From Alphaproteobacteria bacterium (GTDB lineage: Bacteria > Pseudomonadota > Alphaproteobacteria > Micavibrionales > Micavibrionaceae): DNA of 64,000 nucleotides. How positions within the stretch are numbered: position 1 is the first letter of the stretch; each line of letters starts with the position of its first letter. This document shows positions 44,702 through 54,326 of this stretch, one piece after another. The stretch spans positions 62,001-126,000 of the forward strand of contig JASMHE010000001.1 of NCBI GenBank assembly GCA_030750865.1, read 5' to 3'. The notes under the pieces were generated by a model. The model was not told where the DNA came from. It did not search any database and was given only the letters and a program-made list of their open reading frames with translations. A program made the position numbers and the translations under genes.

Positions 44702-47089
44702 ATGAGTACACAAAATTCAGGTCAGAATATCGACAATGCAACAGAAATTATCGAGCGTTTCGGCGGCATCCGTCCGATGGCAAAGAAAATCGGTGTCGCG
44801 GTGACGACGATTCAAGGCTGGAAAAAACGGGATTCGATTCCGGCAAACCGCAGAGGGCATCTGTTGAAAATGGCCGGTCTGCATGATGTTGATTTGTCTG
44901 ATTTGGTGCAGGGCGCTCCGCCCGTGGCCGGCGCAAGCGCGGAAACAGCAGGTGCAGGTGAGAATACAACCGCACAGCGCGGCGATACGGATACCCCGCG
45001 TGAGGCGGCGACACAGGACACGCATACACAAGACAAACAACAAGATACACAAGATGTGGGCGCGCAAGATATAGACGCGCAAAATGCCCGGACATCTGCC
45101 CCGACATCGCAGTCACAATCAAGTGCGCCGTCCGGATCGGAAACACGTCCGCAGTCAGGTTCACAATCAGGGGATGCGCCGTCACGGGATGTGCCGTTAT
45201 CGGCCCGGCCGGATGCCCCGCGTGAGGCAGCATCATCACAATCGTCATCATCTTCTGCACCGTCCGCACCATCACAGCAGCGTGCGGCGGCGTCTTCGCA
45301 TCGTCAGGAACGCACACAGCAGGGCGGCAACGGACAAGAGGGCAGACAAGGCAACAGACCGCGCAATACGGGCAGCCGTCAGGACCAAGCCCGTCGCCGT
45401 AACGCGGCCATGTTGAATGAAATGAACAAGGCCCAATCCATCATGAGTGGTAAGACAATGGTGGCATGGTCGGTCGGTCTGGTCATTGTGCTGGCGATCG
45501 TGGCGGCACTGTTGTTCTGGCCCGTGCAGAATGAAACAAAACAGAATGCGCGCCGCATTGCCGATCTGGATAATCAGGTCAATGCCGTGAAAGAAAAGCA
45601 GTCTTTGTTCCAGTCATTGGTGCCCGAAGATTTGAAAACACGGGTCGATAATGTGAAAAAGACAGCGCAGGATTTGCAAAATCAGGTACAAACCATCAAA
45701 ACGCAGACAAATGAATTGCGTGAAACGGCATCGATCCTGATGGATAGCGAAGCCGGATCGCTGACAGACCGTCTGGCGATGCTGGAATCACGTCTTGAAA
45801 CAATGTCACAAGGTACGGATATGGAATTGGTCATGGGGCGTATTGATGCGTTGCAGACCAACTTTGCAGGGCAGCAGAAATTACAGGATACGGTGGACGA
45901 GCTGGCCGTATTGTTCGCCAATACCAAAGGCCAATCCGGTCAAATGGCCGGTCAAATGGACAGCCAGCAGGCGCAAAGCGCGATTGCGTCCATGATGGGC
46001 GGCGATCCGCAGCAAAGCAGTGCGGTAACAAATGGCGCGGCAGACACAGCCGCCGCAACGGATGCACCGGAAACGGTTGAAGAGGCACTGGCCGAAGCGC
46101 AAGAGGGTGACGGCGCGTTATCGGAAACATTGCATGGCGTGTCCAAAACGGATTTGAAGGCGGCCGCATATTTGATCGGGCTGAGTAAATTCCGCCAGAC
46201 AACACGCCGCAGCAAGACACCACTGACCGAAGATCTGGATTTGATTTACCGGATGGTGGATGAAGATGATACCGAATTGCGCGCCGCGATTGAACGTTTG
46301 GCACCGCAGGCAGAGCGCGGCGTTTTAACGCCCGACGGTTTGTCTGGCCAGTTCAAAGGGCTTGCCGGTGATATTGTTGTATCGTCGTTGAAGGGAGAAG
46401 ATATCTCTTTGAAAGATCGCGCCAATGCACGCTTGCATGATGTGCTGAAGGTGGAAAAAGACGGCGAGATGCTGACCGGTACAGACACGCAGGTGACGGT
46501 TGAACGCGCACAGGCCTATCTGGATGAAGGCAACATCGAAGCGGCGCTGGCCGAATTGAAAACACTGGATGGTGCGGCCGCCGAAGAAGCCGCCCCGTTC
46601 ATGGAAGAAGCCGAAATGACATTGGCTGCACAACAAGTGCAGGCTTTGCTGGGTGATAAAATCTTATCGCACTTTGGCGGCGGTTTGCCGGGTGGCGCTC
46701 TGTCGGGGAATGGCGGCGCGTCCACTGCGCCCGTGTCAGCCGATTTCAGCACCGAAGATTTGCCGTTCCAGACAGTGGACGGTTTGATCGGCACAGTGCA
46801 GCGCGGCACATCCATGCAGAACAAAGTCCTGCGTGATGATGAGTCCGGCGTCAGTATTTTGCCACGCGGACAAAATCTGCCTGTCGATTTGAAGAGCATG
46901 TTGCCCGGTAGCATGGGCGGATCGCAGCCGATCCGTCTGCCGACCGCGACAGACCCCGCTTATCAAAATCAAAACCAGACAGCGCCGCAACAGACACAGC
47001 CGCAAACACAGCAGCAGCCGTCAGGCGACAATACAATGTCTGTGACACCGGCCACGCCTGCGACACCAACGCAGGATTCTGCGCAATGA
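44702..47089 (+). CDS. Mic60/mitofilin-like membrane protein with N-terminal helix-turn-helix
   Basis: 795 residues. Residues about 15-55 (FGGIRPMAKKIGVAVTTIQG, then W-K-K-R-D-S-I-P) look like a Cro/YdaS-type helix-turn-helix. Residues 70-230 are disordered (Gln, Ser, Pro, Thr). One transmembrane helix lies at about 254-275 (MVAWSVGLVIVLAIVAALLF), then a coiled coil (about 280-390) and a mitofilin-like C-terminal part with AQAYLDEGNIEAALAELKTL. Alphaproteobacterial mic60 (COG4223) characteristically follows hemD and shapes intracytoplasmic or envelope membranes. Placement and architecture support this; the helix-turn-helix is unusual. Confidence 0.75.
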   Translation: MSTQNSGQNIDNATEIIERFGGIRPMAKKIGVAVTTIQGWKKRDSIPANRRGHLLKMAGLHDVDLSDLVQGAPPVAGASAETAGAGENTTAQRGDTDTPREAATQDTHTQDKQQDTQDVGAQDIDAQNARTSAPTSQSQSSAPSGSETRPQSGSQSGDAPSRDVPLSARPDAPREAASSQSSSSSAPSAPSQQRAAASSHRQERTQQGGNGQEGRQGNRPRNTGSRQDQARRRNAAMLNEMNKAQSIMSGKTMVAWSVGLVIVLAIVAALLFWPVQNETKQNARRIADLDNQVNAVKEKQSLFQSLVPEDLKTRVDNVKKTAQDLQNQVQTIKTQTNELRETASILMDSEAGSLTDRLAMLESRLETMSQGTDMELVMGRIDALQTNFAGQQKLQDTVDELAVLFANTKGQSGQMAGQMDSQQAQSAIASMMGGDPQQSSAVTNGAADTAAATDAPETVEEALAEAQEGDGALSETLHGVSKTDLKAAAYLIGLSKFRQTTRRSKTPLTEDLDLIYRMVDEDDTELRAAIERLAPQAERGVLTPDGLSGQFKGLAGDIVVSSLKGEDISLKDRANARLHDVLKVEKDGEMLTGTDTQVTVERAQAYLDEGNIEAALAELKTLDGAAAEEAAPFMEEAEMTLAAQQVQALLGDKILSHFGGGLPGGALSGNGGASTAPVSADFSTEDLPFQTVDGLIGTVQRGTSMQNKVLRDDESGVSILPRGQNLPVDLKSMLPGSMGGSQPIRLPTATDPAYQNQNQTAPQQTQPQTQQQPSGDNTMSVTPATPATPTQDSAQ

Positions 47090-47475
47090 AATTGAAAGAG
47101 ATCGAGGGCACATATTCGATTTTACGATATGCGCCGGATGAGAAGATTCCGGACTGGGTCTATCAAAGCGGTTTTCTTTCCGTATCCCGTACCGACGAGG
47201 AATTGTCCATTGTCTGTGATGCGGATGCGGTGCAAGGCGCACAAGGCACAGGAGGGGCTCAAGACCGCGAAGATGACTGGAAATGCCTGAAGGTGCAAGG
47301 CCCGCTCGACTTTTCTTTGACGGGTATTTTGTCGTCAATCGCATCGCCGCTGGCAGATGCCAAAATCAGTATCTTTGCGATTTCAACGTTCGATACGGAT
47401 TATGTGATGCTGAAAAGCGATCATCTCGGCACGGCAAAACAGACTCTGCGGACCGCCGGGTTTGACGTTGTATAA
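47086..47475 (+). CDS. ACT-domain (CASTOR/ACT_7-like) protein
   Basis: 129 residues. The start LKEIEGTYSILRYAPDEKIPDW and the end ISIFAISTFDTDYVMLKSDHLG are typical of the tandem-ACT family (PF13840 type) that binds amino acids. A polar insert (about residues 45-60, QGAQGTGGAQDRED) is present. Its ATG overlaps the preceding stop by four bases, so it is translationally coupled to the Mic60-like gene. Confidence 0.87.
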   Translation: MKLKEIEGTYSILRYAPDEKIPDWVYQSGFLSVSRTDEELSIVCDADAVQGAQGTGGAQDREDDWKCLKVQGPLDFSLTGILSSIASPLADAKISIFAISTFDTDYVMLKSDHLGTAKQTLRTAGFDVV

Positions 47476-47806
47476 GGTTTGATGTTGTGTAATAAGGCGT
47501 TCTTACTGACCGGCATACGATCCGTTGGCCGATCCGTCGGCGCGTTATAAATCAGCACACCGTAAAACCGGAACACCTTATTTTTTTTATAACAAATTTC
47601 ATCTGTGTTCGCTGCGTGTCGGCGTGCGCGGTGGCGTGTGATGCGTTGCCTTCTCCGGACGCATAGATGTGCAAAAGCTATAGCCGTGCGGGCGATATAT
47701 GCGGGCATGGCACACGTGCGGGGATCACGCGTGTGTGAACCGTGTGTGATTTATATGCCGGAAGGCTGACGGCCGAAGGTTTTTGTCGCGGCGTGTGCGT
47801 GATGGG
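47476..47806. other. Gene-free G/T-rich stretch
   Basis: I see no gene, terminator or repeat of note. G and T clearly exceed C and A on the plus strand, in line with other spacers to the right of the proposed origin. Confidence 0.5.
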
Positions 47807-50617
47807 TCAGTCTTCCAGATCGTCGAGGAAGATTCCTGTGATGGCAAGATTGCTGAGAATCTGGCTGAAGTCACGGGCGGTTTGCATGAATGTCATTGGC
47901 TGCGGATCGGCCGGAACGACAATGGTTGATCCCGGCGGGATGAAGACCTTGTTATGATTCCATGACCCGATGGCCAGCGGTTCGGCACTGCCGTCCGGAT
48001 AGAGGACGAAGGTACGGTTTTTATCGGCATCAAAGCTGTATCCGCCAGCCTCGGCCACGTAATCGGCCGCATCTTTATCATCGCGGAATTGCAATTCGGC
48101 CGGCGAGAGCACTTCACCGCTGACGCGGACCGTTAGCGGACGGCGTGGCACATAAATGCGATCACCTGTTTCCAGCAGGATATCAAGTTCGGGCTGTACA
48201 TCCAGCACGGCCGGATCGGCTTCGACCGTGATGCGGCCGACGGCGCGGATATTTTTCAGCTCGGCAATCAATTGTTGCATCATGGTCATTTGTGTCGGTG
48301 ATGGCGGGTCTTCGTTATGTGGATCGGTGGCCGTGGCCAGCGCCCGTTGCAATTCGCGGGCGGCGGCTTTGAAGCGGGATTCTTCGGCCCGCCGTGAACT
48401 TTCGCGGCTGAAAATCGTGCCATCGGCATAGGCTTCGTTCGTAAGACCGCCCGCGCGCTCCAGCAGGTCGGACAGCTTGTCCCCCGGCATCAGATCATAG
48501 CGCCCCGGATTGCGGACTTCGCCGACAATCTCGACCGCGTTTTCGGTGATCTTCTTGAATTTTTGTTTGATGTGCACGGAATCGCCGGCCGTCAGAATGA
48601 CATCTGCCGGATCGGTTTGCGCAAAATTGACGGTGGTGCGGCGCGTGCCGCTTTTGCCGCCGGTCTGGTCGCCTTCGCCGCTTTGGGCCGAGGTCAGTTC
48701 GATGTTGTTGACGCTGGCCTCAAGGGTCATGCCGCCAGCCACCGCGATGAGCTGTTCTAGGGATAGACCCGCCGCGACCGGAAACGCACCGCCGCGTCTG
48801 ACCGCGCCGCGAATAAAGGCCGTTCGTTCGCGCAGGAAATCAACCAGCACGTCATTATGGATGTAATCCTGATTATCGCTTTCATCGTAAAGCGGGCGGT
48901 TCATCTCATCAATATAGAGCTGCTTGCCTGCGGCGGGTTCCATTGATCCGAGTTCCACAGGGGTGCGGGCATAATCTTTTTCAATCTCTTTGCGCGGTTT
49001 TTGCAGATTTAAAATCTGGGTACGCGAAAACAGATGGACGATATCGCCGTCTTCAAGTTTGCGGTCGAATTTGTCTTGCAAGACTTGCAAGGGCGGGAAA
49101 TCAATATATTTTGCCGCCATGACATCATTATCCCAGCGTTCGATCACGCCGATCAACGGATAAATATCGCCGCCAAAGACCGATTCGCTGTTGATCAGGG
49201 CCGCAAGGCTTTTTGTTTTGGATAAATCATACAGGCCCGGTTTACGGGTGTGACCGGTCAGTTCGACTGTGCCTTTGCGTAGTTCTGTTGACGGGGTAAC
49301 GCGCAGAATACTGCCGTCCCCGAAAATCGGATCATAATGATTGCTGATTTCGCGGACATGTTCGGTGCCGTCGGTTGATAATGCAAATTGCATGAAACGG
49401 TTTTCACCGGGGTTTAACAGCCCGCCCGCCATTGTCAGGACATCATCAAGGGGCAGCGCGGGCGAGGCGTCTGTTTTGGTGTGGGCCACGCCGTGCACAA
49501 CGGGTTTGATTTCATAGATGCCGGGGCGTTTGACAGCGCCGCTGATGGCAAAGGTCGGCCCGATCGGCGGAACGATCAAACGGTCGCCATCGCGTAAATT
49601 CAGATCCATATGGGTGCTGCCGTGCATAAACAAACTATACAAATCAATGACGGTACTGCGGCCGTTGCGTACCAGTTTGATTTGCCGTAGCGATCCTGTT
49701 TTATCAATGCCGCCTGCGTCCATCAGAGCATCAATGACGGTGTGGAAAACGGTCATTGTTTTGCGGCCCGGATTTTCGACATGTCCCATGACCAGCACAT
49801 CGATTTGGCGCACGGCATCGAGCGAGACAAAAACATCGGTGTTGTAATAGCGGCTGACAAGATTTTGCAGCTGTTCGTGAACGTTGCCAAGCGGTCGTCC
49901 GGCGGCTGTGATCGGGGGTAAATCCTCGATAATCAATTGTCCGTTGCCGTGAATGACATATTGGCCGCTGGTTTGTCGTTGTCCGCGAAAAATGACGGTC
50001 AGGCGGTCGCCCGCGCCGAGAATAAAATCATCCTGCACTGTGCCGGATGGGACGCTGTAACGCGGGCTATCTTGCGCGGCGGCTGCCCCGTTATGGCGGT
50101 CGGCCGTGTTGCCGCCCGTGGCTTGCGGGCTGTGGATGGGGCTATCCGGCGTTGCAGGAGCAAGGCGGGTGATCTCTTGTTCAAACAAATCATAGCCGAA
50201 TTGGTGCAGCTCATCGACAATGCGCTGGGAGTAATAATCTTCGAGTTTGGACGGCGGCGGGGCCGAGGGTTCCAGCTTGTTCAACTGGCGGGCCAGTGCC
50301 TTCATTTCAGTCGGGCTGAGGGTATTGATCCGGTTCTGTAATTGATCATATTGCACATTTTGTGCGTGGCCGTCCTGCATCAAATGGCGGCGGCGGTCGC
50401 GCTCGGAGGCGAATTGATGGCGCTGGTTGGTGCGCTGGGGCTGGTCGTTGTCATAGCTGTGCCCTTTGGGCACATAGCCTTGTGTTTCAAGCCACGGCAC
50501 ATAGGTTTGCGGCAGAACATTGGGCTGGGCCTGTGCGGGCGTGCTTGCGATCAAGGCTGCAAGACCGAGCAGGCAAATAAAGCTGTAAAAAACAAAGTGT
50601 CGCATGAAGATGGACAA
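47807..50617 (-). CDS. SLBB-domain polysaccharide export protein
   Basis: 936 residues. Signal peptide (about 1-30, ending TPAQAQ). The polysaccharide export domain starts near residue 194 (DDFILGAGDRLTVIFRG), followed by at least four soluble-ligand-binding beta-grasp (SLBB) units, for example VLVMGHVENPGRKTM, FAISGAVKRPGIYEI and VEIVGEVRNPGRYDL. It resembles the capsule exporter Wza/OtnA families but is larger. No glycosyltransferase or chain-length regulator is nearby, so the polymer is unknown. Single-gene unit. Confidence 0.88.
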   Translation of the reverse strand: MSIFMRHFVFYSFICLLGLAALIASTPAQAQPNVLPQTYVPWLETQGYVPKGHSYDNDQPQRTNQRHQFASERDRRRHLMQDGHAQNVQYDQLQNRINTLSPTEMKALARQLNKLEPSAPPPSKLEDYYSQRIVDELHQFGYDLFEQEITRLAPATPDSPIHSPQATGGNTADRHNGAAAAQDSPRYSVPSGTVQDDFILGAGDRLTVIFRGQRQTSGQYVIHGNGQLIIEDLPPITAAGRPLGNVHEQLQNLVSRYYNTDVFVSLDAVRQIDVLVMGHVENPGRKTMTVFHTVIDALMDAGGIDKTGSLRQIKLVRNGRSTVIDLYSLFMHGSTHMDLNLRDGDRLIVPPIGPTFAISGAVKRPGIYEIKPVVHGVAHTKTDASPALPLDDVLTMAGGLLNPGENRFMQFALSTDGTEHVREISNHYDPIFGDGSILRVTPSTELRKGTVELTGHTRKPGLYDLSKTKSLAALINSESVFGGDIYPLIGVIERWDNDVMAAKYIDFPPLQVLQDKFDRKLEDGDIVHLFSRTQILNLQKPRKEIEKDYARTPVELGSMEPAAGKQLYIDEMNRPLYDESDNQDYIHNDVLVDFLRERTAFIRGAVRRGGAFPVAAGLSLEQLIAVAGGMTLEASVNNIELTSAQSGEGDQTGGKSGTRRTTVNFAQTDPADVILTAGDSVHIKQKFKKITENAVEIVGEVRNPGRYDLMPGDKLSDLLERAGGLTNEAYADGTIFSRESSRRAEESRFKAAARELQRALATATDPHNEDPPSPTQMTMMQQLIAELKNIRAVGRITVEADPAVLDVQPELDILLETGDRIYVPRRPLTVRVSGEVLSPAELQFRDDKDAADYVAEAGGYSFDADKNRTFVLYPDGSAEPLAIGSWNHNKVFIPPGSTIVVPADPQPMTFMQTARDFSQILSNLAITGIFLDDLED

Positions 50618-50810
50618 GCAAGAAAAAGTGTTAATGGAGGTGTTTGACTTGAATCAGTCAAAGCAAAGACTTATCTATTACACACCATCTATGGTACAAA
50701 AACAATAGAAAAAGCGCGGTATTTATGGTGTATTGCCTTGTTAGGGGGGCAATGAGGACTCTTGTGAGGGCTGCATTGCAGGTCGCATATCTATCAAATC
50801 GGGAAGGGTT

Positions 50811-51248
50811 ATGACTGTTCATCTGAAAAAACTGGCTGTGGGCTGTAAAACAATCGACGCATTATATGAGCGGCAATCCGTGCGTATCGTGGATTATCAC
50901 GGGCAGGATGCTGTCGGTATATGGACGCGCCATAAACCAAAACGCGAAGGCGAAGCGCTGGAAAATGGATCGCTTTATTGGGTGGTCAATGGTTCGATTG
51001 CTTGCCGTCAGACGATTTTGGGGTTTGAACGGGTTGAAGATGCCGAAGAGGGCACGTTTTGTCTGATTATGGTTGAGGCCGCGATTATACGGACCCTGCC
51101 TGAAAAACACCGCCCGTTTCAGGGGTGGCGGTATCTGCCTGCGGAAAAAGCGCCTGCCGATCGCGGGCCGTTTGTGCCGGGGGAAGCCGAAGAACAAGAC
51201 ATTCCCGCAGAGATGGAAGAGGATTTACGGCAAAGCGGGCTTTTGTAA
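50811..51248 (+). CDS. DUF1489 family protein
   Basis: 145 residues. Start TVHLKKLAVGCKTIDALYE and the central RHKPKREGEALENGSLYWVV are signatures of DUF1489, a conserved alphaproteobacterial family of unknown function. FQGWRYL near the end is also typical. Its 3' end overlaps the convergent cysteine hydrolase gene by 24 bases. Confidence 0.88.
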   Translation: MTVHLKKLAVGCKTIDALYERQSVRIVDYHGQDAVGIWTRHKPKREGEALENGSLYWVVNGSIACRQTILGFERVEDAEEGTFCLIMVEAAIIRTLPEKHRPFQGWRYLPAEKAPADRGPFVPGEAEEQDIPAEMEEDLRQSGLL

Positions 51249-52061
51249 GAGGGCGGGGTTCGGCCCGTCTTGTTGCCCGTTTTGTGATCCGTCTTGCTGT
51301 GCATTTGGTGCTGTGTTTTGTGATGACGCCGCCGTCGTATTTTCGCCATTGTCACCACCGCCCGCGATGCGGGCAAAAGCATGCCGCACGGCATGGGAAT
51401 CTGTAAAATTGACCCCGTTATTGCGTAAAAAATTGCGGGTATGACCCGCCACATGGGGCTTGCCGCCAAGTAAGTCATTGCTGACGCAATCATCCAGCAG
51501 ATGGAATGTGAAATCCTGTGACAGGGCAAAAGCATCGGCCAGCGTCTCTTGTATGCATACGGATAAATTAAAGCCTGACACGAGAATTTGCGGATTGCCC
51601 ATTGCGTGCAGCAGAGCGGCCAATCCGTTACCCGATGCGAAGGCCGAATTGGTTTGCTTGGCGTATAATATGTCTTTGTCTTCCGCCGCAATGTGATGCA
51701 GGCCGCCTTCGGCGTGCAGGATGCCATCGCCATGCTTGTCATTATAAATGATGAGCTGGGGCACATCGTAGCCGCGCAAGTCAGCCATCAGCGCGGCGAT
51801 GCGGGCGCTGACTTCTTCGGTATGCGCCGTGCCACGACAGCCATCGGCACAGGCGGCAAAGCGTTTTTGAACATCAACCACCATGTGAATGTAATGATGC
51901 GGCGCGCGGTTATCATTGGCGATGGTAAATGATGACAGATCGTAGCGATCCGGCGTGGTGTGTTCCTGTGCGGGTTCATCCCACATCATATAACGCTGCA
52001 ACGGCGGATTCCGTTTTGCGATGTTGCGCGCTGTTTTGTCTTTTCCGTTATACGAAGACAT
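51225..52061 (-). CDS. Isochorismatase-like cysteine hydrolase
   Basis: 278 residues. The triad of the isochorismatase/nicotinamidase fold is visible: Asp in VVDVQKRF, Lys in AKQTNSAF and Cys in LVSGFNLSVCIQETLADA. The substrate is not apparent. The C-terminus ends in a Gln/Asn-rich tail (TAAS through QQDGPN) of about 45 residues, beyond the fold. Confidence 0.83.
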   Translation of the reverse strand: MSSYNGKDKTARNIAKRNPPLQRYMMWDEPAQEHTTPDRYDLSSFTIANDNRAPHHYIHMVVDVQKRFAACADGCRGTAHTEEVSARIAALMADLRGYDVPQLIIYNDKHGDGILHAEGGLHHIAAEDKDILYAKQTNSAFASGNGLAALLHAMGNPQILVSGFNLSVCIQETLADAFALSQDFTFHLLDDCVSNDLLGGKPHVAGHTRNFLRNNGVNFTDSHAVRHAFARIAGGGDNGENTTAASSQNTAPNAQQDGSQNGQQDGPNPALLQKPALP

Positions 52062-52603
52062 GGTGCGGGTATCCTGTGTTTGTGTGGTTATTCTTTATAA
52101 TATGGCGCATACTATAGCTTATTTATTTACATAACGCAATAAGGTTATTCTGCAATAAGGTCGTTTTGGATGGTGTTTAGTATCTTTTCCAGTGTCCTTT
52201 TCAATGTCCTTTTCTGAGTTCTTTTCTGAACTCTTTTCCGAGCCTTTTTGTATGTGAGGGGGGGGGAGCTGTGAGGCCTTGCGCAGTATGGTGTTTGCGA
52301 TGGTGGCACATGGTGTATGACATAGGGCGCAGGGCTTGTGGTGATGGGCTGGGGCATGCGCGCGGTGGCGCTGGCCGCGCAGAGATGACCGTGCAGAAAT
52401 GGACGCATAGAGATGGGCGGGTTTATGACGATCGGCGATGGATCGGTTGATCGACCGGTGATGTTGCCGCTTGTGGCTTGGTGCGGGCAAGGCGCGTATT
52501 GGTCGTGTCCGTACGCGTGCAGGTGATCGTGCGTGCGATGTATGCCGCGTTTGTCTTTACTTTTGAGGTGCGTCGTGAGGGACGCGCGCGCTGTGTTCGG
52601 GGG
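52062..52603. other. Gene-free stretch with array and G tract
   Basis: Holds the 12-bp array (listed separately) and an uninterrupted run of nine G at 52258-52266. Open frames here are repeat-driven Lys/Arg-rich sequences and are not called. Confidence 0.55.
52179..52250. repeat. Degenerate 12-bp tandem array, six units
   Basis: Six 12-base units with the shared core CTTTTC: 52179, 52191, 52203, 52215, 52227 and 52239. Units 2 and 3 differ by one base. Pyrimidine-rich on the plus strand. Confidence 0.82.
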
Positions 52604-53563
52604 TTATGACCGGAACAAGCGCTGCAAACAATCGGCAATGAAATCAAACGCGGCGTCGGGGTTATTCAGATTGGTGACCAGTTCGGTCGGGGCGTGCGGG
52701 TCTTCGTCGCCGATAATCAGATTGCCGACTTCGGGGCTGGCCGGATCGGTATTGACCGAAAGGTGAACCCGTTTTGTGTCATATAATTCGGGGTGTGCCA
52801 GATAGCAGACCGTGTTTTCATCATGGATATACGCGCCGTTTTCACCAAAATTCTTTTGATCCAGATGTTCGGCCGCGCGCATGATGGTCGATAGGGTTTC
52901 CCCGTGCGGCGCGATCGATGTAATGCGGTGATGTTTATCCGGCGCGTAAAGCAGTTGATGTGTTGTGCTGAGCCCATGCAGGACCAGATTGACACCCGAT
53001 TTCAGGACGTAATCGGCGGCATCGGGATCCATATAAAAATTGAATTCGGCAAATTTTGTGATGTTGCCTTTGATATGCCCTTTGATGCCGGGGCCGCCAC
53101 CGCCACCCATAATGATCAGCTTTTCAATTTTAGATTTCAGATGCGGGGCGCGTTCCAGTACACGCGCCATGTTTGTCAGCGGTCCGGTCGGGCAGATCGT
53201 GATGGGGGCAGGGGCATTTTCCAGTGTTTCGATCAAAACATCAACGGCGTGACGCTCTTGCGGTTTGATTGCGGGCAGAGGCAGAACAGCGCCGCCAATG
53301 CCGTTTTCGCCGTGTGCGTCATCGCCGCCCTTTAACGGGGTGCGGAACGGTTTTTCGGCGCCTTTGTAAACGGGAATATCGGTACGTCCGCCAAGCGCCA
53401 GCGCGCGCAAGGCATTGTCAGCGGCCAGATCAAGCGGGACATTGCCGAAATTGCTGGTAATGGCGCGCAGGTCAAACAAATCGGGCCGCCCCAGAATCAT
53501 TAATGTGGTGATGAAATCATCGCCGCCGTGATCGCCGTCATGAATAAGGGTGCGTGCTGTCAT
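52604..53563 (-). CDS. Inosine/uridine-preferring nucleoside hydrolase family protein
   Basis: 319 residues. The calcium-binding N-terminal cluster reads HDGDHGGDDF, a variant of the usual DTDPGxDDA. PTGPLTNMARVLE and IIMGGGGGPGI follow, then EFNFYMDPDAA, all typical. It splits N-glycosidic bonds of nucleosides for salvage; specificity unknown. No nucleoside transporter nearby. Confidence 0.92.
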   Translation of the reverse strand: MTARTLIHDGDHGGDDFITTLMILGRPDLFDLRAITSNFGNVPLDLAADNALRALALGGRTDIPVYKGAEKPFRTPLKGGDDAHGENGIGGAVLPLPAIKPQERHAVDVLIETLENAPAPITICPTGPLTNMARVLERAPHLKSKIEKLIIMGGGGGPGIKGHIKGNITKFAEFNFYMDPDAADYVLKSGVNLVLHGLSTTHQLLYAPDKHHRITSIAPHGETLSTIMRAAEHLDQKNFGENGAYIHDENTVCYLAHPELYDTKRVHLSVNTDPASPEVGNLIIGDEDPHAPTELVTNLNNPDAAFDFIADCLQRLFRS

Positions 53564-53719
53564 TGGTTTGTCCTGATTATATTCTGTTCTGTTATGCCGC
53601 CATCCTATGGGTCCGGCGGGCGGGTGGCCTGTTCTTCTCTGTTTTATAGGTCTGTTTTATAGGCGTAGCTCTGTAGCGTCAAGACGGGTATCGAGACGCG
53701 CGGCCCAGACATTATCAAG

Positions 53720-53743
53720 AAATTACACTGTAATATGTAATTT
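53720..53743. promoter_or_regulatory. Nested inverted repeats, possible operator
   Basis: AAATTAC (53720-53726) and GTAATTT (53737-53743) form an outer inverted repeat; ATTAC-ACT-GTAAT (53722-53734) forms an inner one. They lie about 75 bases before the ATG at 53819. Further ATTAC copies occur at 53752 and 53787. Confidence 0.45.
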
Positions 53744-53818
53744 AATATAGACATTACGGAAAATTTAATATATGAACCGTGAGTACATTACATCATGTAC
53801 ACAGGCGGAGCTAAAGCG

Positions 53819-54274
53819 ATGAAAATTGCCGATTACTTTAATACACTGAACGTCCCCCAAATTATTTCCACCCTTGAAGATTTCCTCGACCATCCGGTGC
53901 GCGGCTCATATGAATGGTCCGGCGATGCAGGCGCGGTTGATATGTCTGCGGTTGCGCCGATTCTTGGCGATGAAAACGCACTCAAAGATATCATTACACG
54001 GTTGCAACGCGCTGACCGGACACTTTCGGAATTATCACCCGAAGGTGTGGATGCGGTGAAAGATATTCTGAAACGTCAACTGGATGCCGATGCGCTTTAC
54101 GGTCTTGCCAATATGGCGGCCACGCATGATTTCTTCCGTGACAATCCCGGTTTTTCTGCGGACGAACGCAAAAAAATTACGACCGTTGCGACCAATTTCG
54201 GGACTATATGTGATAAGACATATCGGGTTGCATCGGATGATACAAAACAATTCATGCATGCAAAGCTCGGATAA
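53819..54274 (+). CDS. Hypothetical helical protein
   Basis: 151 residues, soluble and largely helical (KIADYFNTLNVPQIISTLED; ALKDIITRLQRADRTLSELS). No known family recognised. The ATG at 53819 has GGAG eight bases upstream; a start at 53795 would add eight residues. The gene precedes the HAD phosphatase by 52 bases and may share its transcript. Confidence 0.65.
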   Translation: MKIADYFNTLNVPQIISTLEDFLDHPVRGSYEWSGDAGAVDMSAVAPILGDENALKDIITRLQRADRTLSELSPEGVDAVKDILKRQLDADALYGLANMAATHDFFRDNPGFSADERKKITTVATNFGTICDKTYRVASDDTKQFMHAKLG

Positions 54275-54326
54275 CAGAGCGCAAAAGCGAACAACAGAAC
54301 AGGGATACATATCGGGAGTATAAAGC

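Noticed and set aside
52119-52490. Lys/Arg/Ser-rich ORFs with tetrapeptide repeats
   Set aside because: They are translations of the 12-bp DNA array; several frames are open simultaneously.
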